Assembly: GCA_000509105.1 (NCBI GenBank)
Contig: BAIF02000057.1
Coordinates: forward strand, 1 to 45,853
Reading direction: 5' to 3'
DNA from: Clostridiales bacterium VE202-21
GTDB taxonomy: Bacteria > Bacillota > Clostridia > Lachnospirales > Lachnospiraceae
DNA: 45,853 nt
Positions 38,517 to 45,853 of this stretch are shown here, piece by piece. The stretch's first letter is position 1, and each line of letters starts with the position of its first letter. The position numbers and the translations under genes are program-made. Under the pieces are notes generated by a model. That model was not told the origin of the DNA and did not search any database. It worked only from the letters and a program-made list of their open reading frames with translations.

Positions 38517-39440
38517 ATGGCAGGGAGACCTAAGAAGCGGATTGATTACGCCGGATGGTCTGTTGACATTTTCTCCAATGACACAAAGATAGATAAGCTT
38601 TTAGATGCTCAAGGATGGGTTGGATTTGGAATTTACTTTTACCTATGCCAGATGGCGTTTGGAAGCGAAGGATACTACTACGAATGGTGCTACGACTTAT
38701 GTGCAACGACTGCAAGGAAGATGGGCGGGGGCGTTGGTGCCGGTACAGTAAAAGAAACTGTGGACTACTGCTTACAGATTGGTCTTTTTGATAAGAGGCT
38801 GTTTGATGGGTGGGGAGTGCTTACCAGTAAAGGTATCCAAAAAAGTTTTCTGTTGGTCCTTAAGAGCAAAAATCGTAAGGGAACGGAAATATATAGTGAA
38901 CTGTGGTTGCTTGATAAAAATGGAAAAGATTATCAAGATGTAGTTTTTGTACGAAAAAATAAGCAGAAACTTGAAGTAAATGACGATTCACTAGGAGAGA
39001 ATGACAATACGCTTGAAGTAAATGACGATTCACTAGGACAAAAGGATAGTAAAGTAAAGGATAATAAAGTAAATACAGTATCTAAAGATACTGTTCGTCA
39101 GACTGACGTCCGACGGTGTGTAGACGCTTGGAATAATTTAAAATCTTTCGGAATCAAACCAGTATCAAAATTGACATCCGGTACAAAGAGATATGACAGC
39201 TTAATCGCAAGAATAAAACAGTATGGTATCGATGATGTATTAAAAGCAATTGATAAAATCAAATATAGCAGTTTCCTTCAGGGACGGAGTAGTAACCGGC
39301 GTCAATGGACTATTACTTTTGATTGGTTTGTGCTTCCGAATAATTTTCCCAAAGTGCTGGATGGTAATTATGACGATGCGAATATCGTGGATCCAATACT
39401 TAAAAATACCAATACTGGAGGAGGTAGGCAAGGATGCTAA
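38517..39440 (+). CDS. Phage replication initiator (Lin1244/DUF4373-type)
   Basis: The N-terminal 120 residues match the Lin1244/Lin1753 pattern (RIDYAGWSVDIFSNDTKIDK, WVGFGIYFYLCQMAFG) of Firmicutes phage replication initiators. The C-terminal part (about 200-290) is a helical DnaD-like domain (DSLIARIKQYGIDDVLKAID, WTITFDWFVLPNNFPKVLDG). The middle is a low-complexity linker encoded by a perfect 27-base direct repeat (38970-38996 and 39012-39038), a likely origin region. It overlaps the primase-helicase gene by 7 bases. Confidence 0.8.
   Translation: MAGRPKKRIDYAGWSVDIFSNDTKIDKLLDAQGWVGFGIYFYLCQMAFGSEGYYYEWCYDLCATTARKMGGGVGAGTVKETVDYCLQIGLFDKRLFDGWGVLTSKGIQKSFLLVLKSKNRKGTEIYSELWLLDKNGKDYQDVVFVRKNKQKLEVNDDSLGENDNTLEVNDDSLGQKDSKVKDNKVNTVSKDTVRQTDVRRCVDAWNNLKSFGIKPVSKLTSGTKRYDSLIARIKQYGIDDVLKAIDKIKYSSFLQGRSSNRRQWTITFDWFVLPNNFPKVLDGNYDDANIVDPILKNTNTGGGRQGC
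38970..39038 (+). repeat. Direct repeat in the initiator gene, candidate origin
   Basis: A perfect 27-base unit starting CTTGAAGTAAATGACGATTC occurs twice with a 42-base period (38970-38996 and 39012-39038). AT-rich sequence with further AAAGTAAA units follows (39049-39080). Phage initiators often bind repeats within their own gene, so this is a candidate replication origin. Confidence 0.6.
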
Positions 39441-41455
39441 ACGAAAAAGAGGTGCGAAAAGCAATTGCACTTATGAAGCCTGACAATCAGTTATTCGAGG
39501 TCAGGGTAATATATGGCAATAAACAGTTGTATAGCGGATATTTTCAGAATGCAGAGGCATTGGTACGTGGTTTTGACAAACTTAGAAATTTTGGAGACTG
39601 CAATATCTACATCACGCTTAACACGCTGAATGATGCGTGTTATGACAGAACTCAACGAGATAGATTTGAGAAAAACCCAAAAGCAACGACCAGTGACAAT
39701 GATGTAACCGGATACGACTGGATGATGCTTGACCTTGACCCAATCAGGCCAACAGGAACATCTTCTACAGATGAACAGATCAAAAAGGCAAAGGCGAAAG
39801 GAAATCAGATCTATAAGTTCTTGAAAAACCTTGGTTTTAATGATCCTTTGTTTGGATTTAGTGGAAACGGTGTGCATTTACTGTACAGGGTATATCTTGA
39901 CAAGTCTGAAGAAGTTACAGCGTTGATGAAGAAGTCTTTGAAAACATTAGATATGCTGTTCACGGACGCTGAGATAGGCGTAGACATGAAAAACTTCAAT
40001 CCGGCGAGAGTTTGTAAGCTGTATGGCACATTGGCACAGAAAGGGGCAAATACGGACGTGAGACCGCATCGTATGAGTTATATCATCGGTAGCCCAGAGA
40101 ACATTGAGGTAAATGACATCAAATATTTGCAGAAATTGTGCAATCTGTACCCAAAGGAAGAGAAGCCGCAGCGGTATAACAACTACCAGCCGCGGGAATT
40201 TGGTCTGGAAGAATGGATGAGTAAGTACGGACTTCGATATCGTAAGAGTAATTATTCCGATGGAGTGAAGTATATTTTGGATTGCTGCCCGTTCGACAGT
40301 AACCACAAGGGTAAGGATGCGTGTATCTTCCAGTCGCGCTCCGGTGCAATCGGGTTCCATTGCTTCCACAATTCTTGCGTAGATAAGACGTGGAAGGATG
40401 TTCGTATGTTATACGAACCAGATGCTTATGAAAAGCGGCAGCGCGAGTATGAACAGAGAATATACCAGAAACCGAATCGGTTTCAGGAAATAAAGAAAAT
40501 TAAGATTGTGGAAGGCAGACCGATATTTTACACGGCGAAGGACATTCTGGATCTGCCAGTCCCTGATGAAACATTTATAAAAACAGGGATTACTGATATT
40601 GATAAAAAGATGCGTGGATTGAAAAAAGGCTATGTATCTGTAATCTCGGGATTGCGCGCATCTGGGAAAAGTTCTGTTATTTCTGAAATATGTTTGGATT
40701 GTGTTGAAACAAGAAATAATGCGGGCGTATTCTCGGGAGAACTATCACCGAAAAACTTTATGCGATGGATGAACCTGCAGGCGGCAGGAAAGGGATATGT
40801 CGAACCAACGCGGTTTGACGGATATTACAATGTGCGGAAGCAGTATCAGGCTGAAATAGCTGAATGGCTTGGAAATCATTTTTTTCTTTATAACAACGAG
40901 TACGGAAATAATTTTCCGGAGATCATGGAACAATTTGAGAAAAAGATTGATACTGACAAACTGGATCTGTTAATACTTGACAACTTGATGGCATTTAATA
41001 TTTCAAGTCTAGGTGATAACAAGTGGGATGCGCAAACAGAATTCGTTTTAAGCCTCGAGCGAGTGGCAAAGCAAAAAAATGTACATATTGCTTTCGTAGC
41101 ACACCCACGAAAAGCAATGGGTTTCCTGCGGTTGGATGATATATCTGGTACTGGGGACTTAGGTAATGCTGTGGATAATGCTTTCATTGTTCATCGAGTG
41201 AATAATGACTTTGTACGGCTAACAAAGCAGATGTTTGGTTGGAAAGACGATAATGAACTGTACAGAGCAACCAATGTAATTGAAATTGCCAAAGACCGTG
41301 ATGGTGGGATTCAGGATTATTTTATCCCTCTGTTTTACGAGAAGGAGTCAAAGCGGCTTAAGAACTATGTGGCTGAAAATAAGTTGTACGGATGGAATAA
41401 ACACGATGATGGATTTGTTCCCGTGGCAGAAGATATGGAATTAGTATTCGAATAG
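39434..41455 (+). CDS. Bifunctional primase-helicase
   Basis: The N-terminal part is an archaeo-eukaryotic-type primase: DWMMLDLDP with the catalytic acids near residues 96-101, and FGFSGNGVHLLYRVYL. A zinc-binding part follows (CCPFDSNHKGKDACIF ... GFHCFHNSC, near 283-316). The C-terminal part is a DnaB/RecA-like helicase with Walker A SGLRASGKSS (near 405), Walker B LLILDNL (near 512) and AHPRKAMG. A single chain joins primer synthesis and unwinding for element replication. The start follows GGAGGAGG. It follows the initiator, forming the replication core. Confidence 0.9.
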   Translation: MLNEKEVRKAIALMKPDNQLFEVRVIYGNKQLYSGYFQNAEALVRGFDKLRNFGDCNIYITLNTLNDACYDRTQRDRFEKNPKATTSDNDVTGYDWMMLDLDPIRPTGTSSTDEQIKKAKAKGNQIYKFLKNLGFNDPLFGFSGNGVHLLYRVYLDKSEEVTALMKKSLKTLDMLFTDAEIGVDMKNFNPARVCKLYGTLAQKGANTDVRPHRMSYIIGSPENIEVNDIKYLQKLCNLYPKEEKPQRYNNYQPREFGLEEWMSKYGLRYRKSNYSDGVKYILDCCPFDSNHKGKDACIFQSRSGAIGFHCFHNSCVDKTWKDVRMLYEPDAYEKRQREYEQRIYQKPNRFQEIKKIKIVEGRPIFYTAKDILDLPVPDETFIKTGITDIDKKMRGLKKGYVSVISGLRASGKSSVISEICLDCVETRNNAGVFSGELSPKNFMRWMNLQAAGKGYVEPTRFDGYYNVRKQYQAEIAEWLGNHFFLYNNEYGNNFPEIMEQFEKKIDTDKLDLLILDNLMAFNISSLGDNKWDAQTEFVLSLERVAKQKNVHIAFVAHPRKAMGFLRLDDISGTGDLGNAVDNAFIVHRVNNDFVRLTKQMFGWKDDNELYRATNVIEIAKDRDGGIQDYFIPLFYEKESKRLKNYVAENKLYGWNKHDDGFVPVAEDMELVFE

Positions 41456-41465
41456 GAGATAAGCA

Positions 41466-41735
41466 ATGGAAGGAAAAGTGGATATTCAGAAGCTACACAA
41501 CTTAATAAAGGATATACAGAATAAAAACTGGAAAGCGTACACGAATTTCGTAAAATCAGGAAACATGGCGAAATATAATCAGGAAATGGATGAGATAGTG
41601 TCTGAGATATGTAATTTCACAGACAAGGATGTTGCTATAGTTGCTAAAGAGGCAAATGATTTTTTTATTTGCGGATGGTCAATTGTTGTAAGAAAGATGC
41701 TTATATCAATGCGAAAAGAAGGTGGTCAGAATTAG
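41466..41735 (+). CDS. Small phage protein (89 aa)
   Basis: The protein begins MEGKVDIQKLHNLIKDIQNK and is helical and charged. The start follows AGGAGATAAGC. It overlaps the next gene by 14 bases. Its place after the helicase suggests a replication accessory role; no family recognised. Confidence 0.6.
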   Translation: MEGKVDIQKLHNLIKDIQNKNWKAYTNFVKSGNMAKYNQEMDEIVSEICNFTDKDVAIVAKEANDFFICGWSIVVRKMLISMRKEGGQN

Positions 41736-42075
41736 CTGGGCAGATAAAGAAATCAAGAAACATAAGATTCACAATTTAGTTGAACAAGCCTTGAAGGACC
41801 CTCGTTTTAAAGAAGCACAAAAGAAGCAAGCGGATGAAGACATCAAAAGGGCTTTTGATAGCTTTCTTTTAATAAGTGTGGATTATCTATATAGGGAGTG
41901 TGATTATAACAAAGATCAGATTTTAGCCTATATGGAGTTTATAATAAGGCAACTTAAATTCGTGGAGACAGATGAAGATTATTTTTTATTACTTAACGAA
42001 GCACTGCTGGATGATATCGGGATTGATATTCTGAATAGTTCATTTAAGAAAGAGAGTGTAGATAAGAGTGTGTAA
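41722..42075 (+). CDS. Small helical phage protein (117 aa)
   Basis: The protein is helical, with DEDIKRAFDSFLLISVDYLY in the middle. GTG at 41722 lies inside the preceding gene after AAAGAAGGTGG. It overlaps the next gene by 8 bases. The function is not known. Confidence 0.55.
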   Translation: MVRISWADKEIKKHKIHNLVEQALKDPRFKEAQKKQADEDIKRAFDSFLLISVDYLYRECDYNKDQILAYMEFIIRQLKFVETDEDYFLLLNEALLDDIGIDILNSSFKKESVDKSV

Positions 42076-42250
42076 AAAGCAAAGTGTGTATACTCCATAT
42101 TACGCAAAGATTCAGGACTTACTTTTTCAGGGGATGCCTATTAAAGAAGTTTGGCAATATATGCGAATATATTTTGGTATATACACAGATCTAAACACAT
42201 TTCGGCATTACATAAAAGTAAGTGGATTAATTTGGTTTGTACCTATGTAG
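42068..42250 (+). CDS. Small phage protein (60 aa), possible helix-turn-helix
   Basis: The protein begins CKKQSVYTPYYAKIQDLLFQ and has two helices separated by GMPIKEVWQYMR that could form a small DNA-binding unit (later DLNTFRHYIKVSGL), but this is not certain. GTG at 42068 overlaps the preceding gene. It precedes the sigma factor gene. Confidence 0.5.
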   Translation: MCKKQSVYTPYYAKIQDLLFQGMPIKEVWQYMRIYFGIYTDLNTFRHYIKVSGLIWFVPM

Positions 42251-42263
42251 ACCTGTTAATTTA

Positions 42264-42307
42264 GGAGAAAGGAGAAAAGAGGTGCGCGCATAATACCCGG
42301 GTTCTCC
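42264..42307 (+). promoter_or_regulatory. GGAGAA/TTCTCC pairing before the sigma gene
   Basis: GGAGAA (42264-42269 and again 42271-42276) can pair with TTCTCC (42302-42307), which lies 9 bases before the sigma ATG. The ribosome-site-like sequences would be held in a hairpin with CCCGGG in its loop, so translation of the sigma factor may be controlled. This is inferred. Confidence 0.4.
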
Positions 42308-42316
42308 TGACTAGTA

Positions 42317-42832
42317 ATGACAGAAGAAATAAATAAATTAATTGAAGATAATTTAATGTTTGCATATTCCATGGCGAATAAGTTTAGAGGTGTCCCTATT
42401 GAGTATGATGACCTTCTTGGTATCGCAAATGTAGGATTAGTAAAAGCAGCGCAAAAATTTGATAATGGATCTGGTTTCAGTTTTACAACTTATGCAGGAA
42501 AAGTGATCAGCAATGAGATTCTTCAATTTCTGCGTAAACAGAAAAAGCATCTGTATGTTTTGTCTCTGGAGGATCCCATACAAGATACGGAAAATATTAC
42601 TTTAGAGGACACGATTGCGGATAAAAAGGATGGGTTTGCGGAAGTAGAGGCTATTATGGTCATTCAAAGTAGCATTGATTACCTAAATGATAGAGAGTTT
42701 TCTGCTGTTGCGCTTAGCATAGATTTCCCAGGAGTTAGTCAAACACAGAGAGCGAAAAAGTTAGGGGTTAGCCAATCAATATATTCTAGGTATTTGAGTA
42801 GTGCTAAACGTAAAGTACGAGCTTGTTTTTAA
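42317..42832 (+). CDS. Phage sigma-70 family factor
   Basis: The 171-residue protein has region 2 (NLMFAYSMANKFRGVPIEYD, DLLGIANVGLVKAAQKFD, FTTYAGKVISNEILQFLRKQ) and region 4 (DREFSAVALSIDFPGVSQTQ, RAKKLGVSQSIYSRYLSSAK). It is short, without region 1 and with a reduced region 3, as in phage factors that turn on late genes. The ATG at 42317 has no good ribosome site near it; the closest GGAG sequences are 40 bases upstream (see 42264). It is the last replication-block gene before the run of tiny genes. Confidence 0.85.
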   Translation: MTEEINKLIEDNLMFAYSMANKFRGVPIEYDDLLGIANVGLVKAAQKFDNGSGFSFTTYAGKVISNEILQFLRKQKKHLYVLSLEDPIQDTENITLEDTIADKKDGFAEVEAIMVIQSSIDYLNDREFSAVALSIDFPGVSQTQRAKKLGVSQSIYSRYLSSAKRKVRACF

Positions 42833-42846
42833 TAACAATTTACGGG

Positions 42847-42911
42847 TGCCGGGCATCCGGCGAAGTGCAGCGGGGTTCGAGTCCCCAAACTGGAGGGTTC
42901 GACTCCCGGCA
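42847..42911 (+). other. tRNA-like remnant with two T-arm hairpins
   Basis: TGCCGGG (42847-42853) and CCCGGCA (42905-42911) form an acceptor-like stem over 65 bases. Inside are two T-arm-like hairpins with TTCGA loops: GGGGTTCGAGTCCCC (42872-42886) and GAGGGTTCGACTCCC (42893-42907). No D-arm or anticodon arm is in place, so this is not a working tRNA; it looks like two tRNA 3' ends joined. It is GC-rich in an AT-rich area. Confidence 0.55.
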
Positions 42912-42962
42912 GTGCATGGTGCAAAACTCCGCACAACTATTTTAACATTTAGGAGGTACATA

Positions 42963-43298
42963 ATGATACACCAGTTAAAAATAGAAAGTGAATATTTTAA
43001 GAAAATTGTAGAAGGAGTCAAGAGTTTTGAAGTCCGTAAGAACGACAGAAATTTTCATATAGGTGATTATCTGGGCTTAAATGAAATTACGGACCATTCC
43101 TGCAATCAAGAGGGAGAACGGGTAGAAACTGGAAATTTTGTTTTAGCTAAGGTTCTGTATGTTTTTTCGGAAGAAAAGTATTTGAAGGAAGGGTATGTAA
43201 TTTTGAATATACGCCCTTGCACGATAAAAGAAGTTGATTGGGACTATGCACCGTGGTATTCGGAATGTAGTGCGGATACACCTATTTTACCAATATAA
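42963..43298 (+). CDS. DUF3850/ASCH-like phage protein
   Basis: The 111-residue protein begins MIHQLKIESEYFKKIVEGVK and continues KSFEVRKNDRNFHIGDYLGL, the DUF3850 pattern, a relative of ASCH domains that may bind RNA or modified nucleosides. Phages carry it widely with unknown role. ATG at 42963 follows AGGAGGTACATA. Confidence 0.8.
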   Translation: MIHQLKIESEYFKKIVEGVKSFEVRKNDRNFHIGDYLGLNEITDHSCNQEGERVETGNFVLAKVLYVFSEEKYLKEGYVILNIRPCTIKEVDWDYAPWYSECSADTPILPI

Positions 43299-43323
43299 AA
43301 TTAAAATTTAAAGGAGTATGCGG

Positions 43324-43485
43324 ATGAATAGAACATGTATGTATTGTGAACATCATTATCCGGTAAGCGACAGCATTGATAGCATACATATGATCTGCAT
43401 CAATGCAGAAAGCGAAAAATTATTGCAGGAGACAGACTTTTTTGATGATTGCAAACACTGGGAAGAGGAAGATATAGAAGATTAA
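43324..43485 (+). CDS. Small zinc-type phage protein (53 aa)
   Basis: The protein has CMYCEHHYPV, then MICINA and DDCKHWEEED, giving a CxxC and two later Cys fit for one zinc. It starts after AAAGGAGTATGCGG. No family recognised, though such proteins are frequent in phage accessory runs. Confidence 0.6.
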   Translation: MNRTCMYCEHHYPVSDSIDSIHMICINAESEKLLQETDFFDDCKHWEEEDIED

Positions 43486-43507
43486 CATTTAGATCAGGAG
43501 GTAAAGA

Positions 43508-43726
43508 ATGAAGTATAAATGTGTAAATTCTTTTACGGTTGATCATTACGATGAAACTGGAATGGCAACGGAAGATCGTATAGAAATCAGTCGTGGAAGT
43601 ATCTGGGAGCGCGACAATGAGACGGATATTATAGGAGCGGGAGTGCATCTTGATAACCTGGAAACAATGGAGTGGTTAGAAATATCAGAAAATGACTTGA
43701 AAGAATATTTTGAGTTATTAACTTAA
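43508..43726 (+). CDS. Small beta-rich phage protein (72 aa)
   Basis: The protein begins MKYKCVNSFTVDHYDETGMA, contains RGSIWERDNE and HLDNLETMEWLEISENDLKE, and looks like a small barrel. The protein at 44047 has a similar opening and layout, so they may be paralogous. It starts after GATCAGGAGGTAAAG. Function unknown. Confidence 0.6.
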   Translation: MKYKCVNSFTVDHYDETGMATEDRIEISRGSIWERDNETDIIGAGVHLDNLETMEWLEISENDLKEYFELLT

Positions 43727-43743
43727 TAAAGGAGAATAGAAAG

Positions 43744-44028
43744 ATGAAAAAGAATGAAATTATGTTAGTTGGAGTAGATATTCACAAGTTTGTAGAAGAG
43801 TTATGCAATCGGTTTTTGAGCGAAAGTCATGATATGACAGACGGAGAAAAGAAAGCATACAATCTTGGAATAGAAAACACACTTGGATTATTAAAGCAAA
43901 CGACAGAGGAGTTGTTTGATAATGGAATAGTTGACTACGATCAGTATTTAGTACATGTTCCGGGACTTGAGGTTATAACGGAATTTGGCAGCATAAAGGA
44001 TATACAGAATAAAAGTAAAGCGGATTAA
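43744..44028 (+). CDS. Small helical phage protein (94 aa)
   Basis: The protein begins MKKNEIMLVGVDIHKFVEEL and is helical, acidic in the middle, with a basic end. The start follows AAAGGAGAATAG. No family recognised. Confidence 0.55.
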   Translation: MKKNEIMLVGVDIHKFVEELCNRFLSESHDMTDGEKKAYNLGIENTLGLLKQTTEELFDNGIVDYDQYLVHVPGLEVITEFGSIKDIQNKSKAD

Positions 44029-44046
44029 AATTAGCATTTAGGAGAA

Positions 44047-44241
44047 ATGGAAAATAAAAAATATAAGGTCATAAAACAATTTGACGCATTTTATTGTGAT
44101 GTCGGGAGAATAACAGTAAACCCGGGAGCACTGTTTAAAATAACCAGCGGCAGAGTTTACTTTTTAAACACCCAAAATTATTTGCCGTGGGTAGCGACAA
44201 AATTATTTTTATCAACGACTGATAACTATATGGAGAATTAA
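44047..44241 (+). CDS. Small beta-rich phage protein (64 aa)
   Basis: The protein begins MENKKYKVIKQFDAFYCDVG and contains ALFKITSGRVYFLNTQNYLP. It resembles the protein at 43508 in its opening and strand order. It starts 5 bases after GGAGAA within the reused leader. Function unknown. Confidence 0.55.
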   Translation: MENKKYKVIKQFDAFYCDVGRITVNPGALFKITSGRVYFLNTQNYLPWVATKLFLSTTDNYMEN

Positions 44242-44258
44242 CATTTAGGAGGAGCAGG

Positions 44259-44420
44259 ATGAAAAATACGGAAAGGATCAGAGCAATGACGGATGAGGAG
44301 CTGGCCCATTTTTTGGCAACGGTAGAGGCGAAATTGTATCGTGATGATTTGGACATTATTGCCTATCGTGCTGACGAGGTGGCGGATGCCTTAAAGTGGC
44401 TTGAAAGAGAATCGTTTTAA
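44259..44420 (+). CDS. Small helical phage protein (53 aa)
   Basis: The protein begins MKNTERIRAMTDEELAHFLA, a pattern (IRAMTDEELAHFL) common to short Clostridial phage proteins. It follows AGGAGGAGCAGG in the reused leader. Its GC-rich codon use differs from its AT-rich neighbours, suggesting separate arrival. Function unknown. Confidence 0.6.
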   Translation: MKNTERIRAMTDEELAHFLATVEAKLYRDDLDIIAYRADEVADALKWLERESF

Positions 44421-44436
44421 CATTAGGAGGATAAGG

Positions 44437-44733
44437 ATGAGATTATTTAGAAGTATTGATGAGAAACTGGAATCAATTGGTTTTGTAAAAGTATCAGAAG
44501 ATGATTATGGTGCTAATTTTGAAAGAATTAATGACAAATATAATTATACGCAATGTGTTGATTTATTACATAAAGCATCAGGAGCGCATATTATACAGTC
44601 CTACGATAAAGAATTGATGGATGAAAAGAAAATCGGTAATACTTGCGTGGGGCTTACATATTACGAAATGAAGTTATTTATGAATAAAATGAGAAAAATT
44701 GGATTGGTAAGTAAGTTTCCATTGACACATTAA
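44437..44733 (+). CDS. Small phage protein (98 aa)
   Basis: The protein begins MRLFRSIDEKLESIGFVKVS, a compact alpha/beta protein with DDYGANFERINDKYNYTQCV. ATG at 44437 follows AGGAGGATAAGG; an earlier in-frame start lies inside the previous gene. Similar proteins occur in prophages; function unknown. Confidence 0.6.
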   Translation: MRLFRSIDEKLESIGFVKVSEDDYGANFERINDKYNYTQCVDLLHKASGAHIIQSYDKELMDEKKIGNTCVGLTYYEMKLFMNKMRKIGLVSKFPLTH

Positions 44734-44763
44734 ACTGACATTTAGCTGAGAAGGAGAAGAGAG

Positions 44764-44964
44764 ATGGCATATGTAAGATGTGGAAATTATGATTGCGAAT
44801 ATCACAATAAAGGAAGAGGGTGTGCTCTAAAACGTGTTGGAATATCGCGTCACGATAAGGAAGAGATCCCGGGAGGAGAAGAGGGAGCTACACTGGATAA
44901 TCCAACATATTGTATATCCTATAAACAGATATCATCTGTCGGCAGACAGGCGAAAGGAGATTAG
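44764..44964 (+). CDS. Small Cys-containing phage protein (66 aa)
   Basis: The protein has VRCGNYDCEYHNKGRGCALK, with Cys and His spaced for zinc, and a later CISYK. It starts after AAGGAGAAGAG and its stop abuts the next gene's ATG. Function unknown. Confidence 0.6.
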   Translation: MAYVRCGNYDCEYHNKGRGCALKRVGISRHDKEEIPGGEEGATLDNPTYCISYKQISSVGRQAKGD

Positions 44965-45630
44965 ATGGAAAGATTAACAACCAAAGGGTATAAATATAAT
45001 AGCTTAGACTTCATGGATGATGGTATACACTATTTTGCAAATAAATTAAGCAGGTATGAGGATACCGGCCTGACTCCAGAAGAGATCATGGATGTTAAGT
45101 CGCTGACCGGTTGGATCCCGGTATCGGAGCGGCTGCCGGAGCCTGAAACAGATGTGCTTGTACAATGGGAAAAGTACGATAGATTTTCAGGGGATACTTT
45201 TGTTTATTTTGACCATATGTGGCGTATATGCAATGAAGATGGAGAAGCTGTATTTGAATCTCCTGCCGGTATACCTAGCGGAAGAGTAGTGGCATGGATG
45301 CCGTTACCAGAACCGTATAGATCAGATAGTCCGGCTACAGAATGGGGAAAGAAGGAGATTATGAAATACAGGAAGAAACCAGTAGTAATTGAGGCGATAG
45401 AGTGGAATGGTGATGTTGAAGCTGTAATGGAGTTTATGGGAGAGCATCCGGCGTTTGACAATCCAGAAGTTTTCTACAACGAAGGTAGCATGTGTAGCAT
45501 AATGATCCAAACACTTGAGGGTACGATGGAATGCGCACCATATGACTATATCATTAAGGGAATCAACGGAGAGTTTTATCCATGTAAGCCAGATATATTT
45601 GAAAAGACTTATGAACTGGTAGAAGACTAA
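44965..45630 (+). CDS. DUF551-type phage protein fused to a second small phage protein
   Basis: The first part carries a short N-terminal unit (ANKLSRYEDTGLTPEEIMDV) and DUF551 (WIPVSERLPEPETDVLVQW to VVAWMPLPEPY, about 50-117). From ATG 45361, preceded by AAGGAGATT, the frame continues into MKYRKKPVVIEAIEWNGDVE and YDYIIKGINGEFYPCKPDIF, which is usually a separate phage protein of about 90 residues. Both may be made: fusion and internal product. The functions of both families are unknown. Confidence 0.7.
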   Translation: MERLTTKGYKYNSLDFMDDGIHYFANKLSRYEDTGLTPEEIMDVKSLTGWIPVSERLPEPETDVLVQWEKYDRFSGDTFVYFDHMWRICNEDGEAVFESPAGIPSGRVVAWMPLPEPYRSDSPATEWGKKEIMKYRKKPVVIEAIEWNGDVEAVMEFMGEHPAFDNPEVFYNEGSMCSIMIQTLEGTMECAPYDYIIKGINGEFYPCKPDIFEKTYELVED

Positions 45631-45673
45631 ACCAGAGTAGCATCCGGCGGCGGGCCGGGGAAAGAGGTAGAAG

Positions 45674-45814
45674 ATGAAAGAGAAAGTTAAAAAGTGGGGA
45701 AAAGAATTTGAAAAGGCACTTATACAGTTGCTTGCGTGGGCGAGCATAGGAATATTTATTGGAATGGGTATAGCAGTTGGATTTTTTGCTACAAGCGTTA
45801 TATTGCTGCACTAA
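45674..45814 (+). CDS. 46-residue membrane peptide
   Basis: A basic amphipathic start (MKEKVKKWGKEFEKALIQLL) precedes a membrane helix (SIGIFIGMGIAVGFFATSVI). It follows AAAGAGGTAGAAG. The GC-rich sequence just before (near 45640-45660) differs from its surroundings. Function unknown. Confidence 0.5.
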   Translation: MKEKVKKWGKEFEKALIQLLAWASIGIFIGMGIAVGFFATSVILLH

Positions 45815-45853
45815 ACCTAAATTTAACATATTCTGCTTCTGTGGGATTAATGG

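Larger units (their letters stand above)
42942..44430 (+). repeat. Recurring TTAACATTTAGGAGG initiation sequence
   Basis: TTAACATTTAGGAGG or a close variant precedes several small genes: exact at 42942 and 44238, one base shorter at 44417, with insertion at 43482, and TTAGCATTTAGGAGA at 44031. Each combines the preceding stop codon (TAA) with the ribosome site of the next gene. Looser forms occur at 42254 and 44735. It seems to be a reused joining sequence for adding small genes. Confidence 0.65.

Noticed and set aside
42841..42915. Functional tRNA gene
   Set aside because: There is no D-arm, anticodon stem or usable anticodon; only T-arm-like hairpins are present.

Overview
The window looks like a chromosomal segment of a low-GC, spore-forming gut Clostridium of the Lachnospiraceae type. 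The host part (1 to about 17650) has strong AGGAGG ribosome binding sites, a DUF5685/DnaJ operon, a YtaF-like sporulation membrane protein and compact response regulator/ABC/kinase cassettes. The second part (about 17650 to 45853) is clearly more AT-rich and is the left end and early region of a temperate phage or phage-derived integrative element. The assignment rests on protein family recognition only; no search was run.

Host region. Two paralogous cassettes with identical gene order (response regulator, BcrA-type ATPase, ABC-2 permease, short histidine kinase) lie at 99-3583 and 9848-13287. Each has the same 16-base TTTAC-repeat element just after the regulator stop codon, a likely autoregulatory operator. 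Between them lie a 293-base near-perfect palindrome with no gene (3756-4048), a DUF5685/DnaJ-like/membrane operon (4184-6214), and an ECF sigma unit whose sigma gene is split by an apparent one-base deletion, followed by a membrane protein and an ATPase-permease fusion (6372-9688). After the second cassette come a DMT exporter, a tRNA-dihydrouridine synthase, a YkgJ-type Cys-cluster protein, a YtaF-like protein and an M23 peptidase gene cut off at 17650.

Element. The M23 gene loses its catalytic end exactly where a large serine recombinase gene begins, so this is the attL side. The leftward genes (17673-24658) form the lysogeny and cargo block: recombinase, PemK/MazF-like protein, zinc-ribbon membrane protein, an ImmA-like protein without its zinc motif, an S24-type repressor, a second XRE repressor and a membrane protein. 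Two divergent operator/promoter regions (23181-23301 and 23926-24010) control the switch. Then follow many tiny genes on both strands, a candidate large structured RNA (26326-26701), and a tandemly duplicated three-gene module of two convergent, antisense-overlapping HTH genes plus a Cys-rich protein, each copy with its own operator set (27806-29502).

The rightward replication/recombination block (29933-42832) holds a Rad50/SbcC-like ATPase, a RecT-like protein, an MBL-fold nuclease broken beside an HNH homing endonuclease, a second homing endonuclease fused to a phage gene, SSB, an ERCC4-like nuclease, a replication initiator with internal repeats, a primase-helicase and a sigma factor. A run of small phage genes follows (42963-45814), many preceded by one reused translation-initiation sequence. 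Structural genes and attR lie outside the window.
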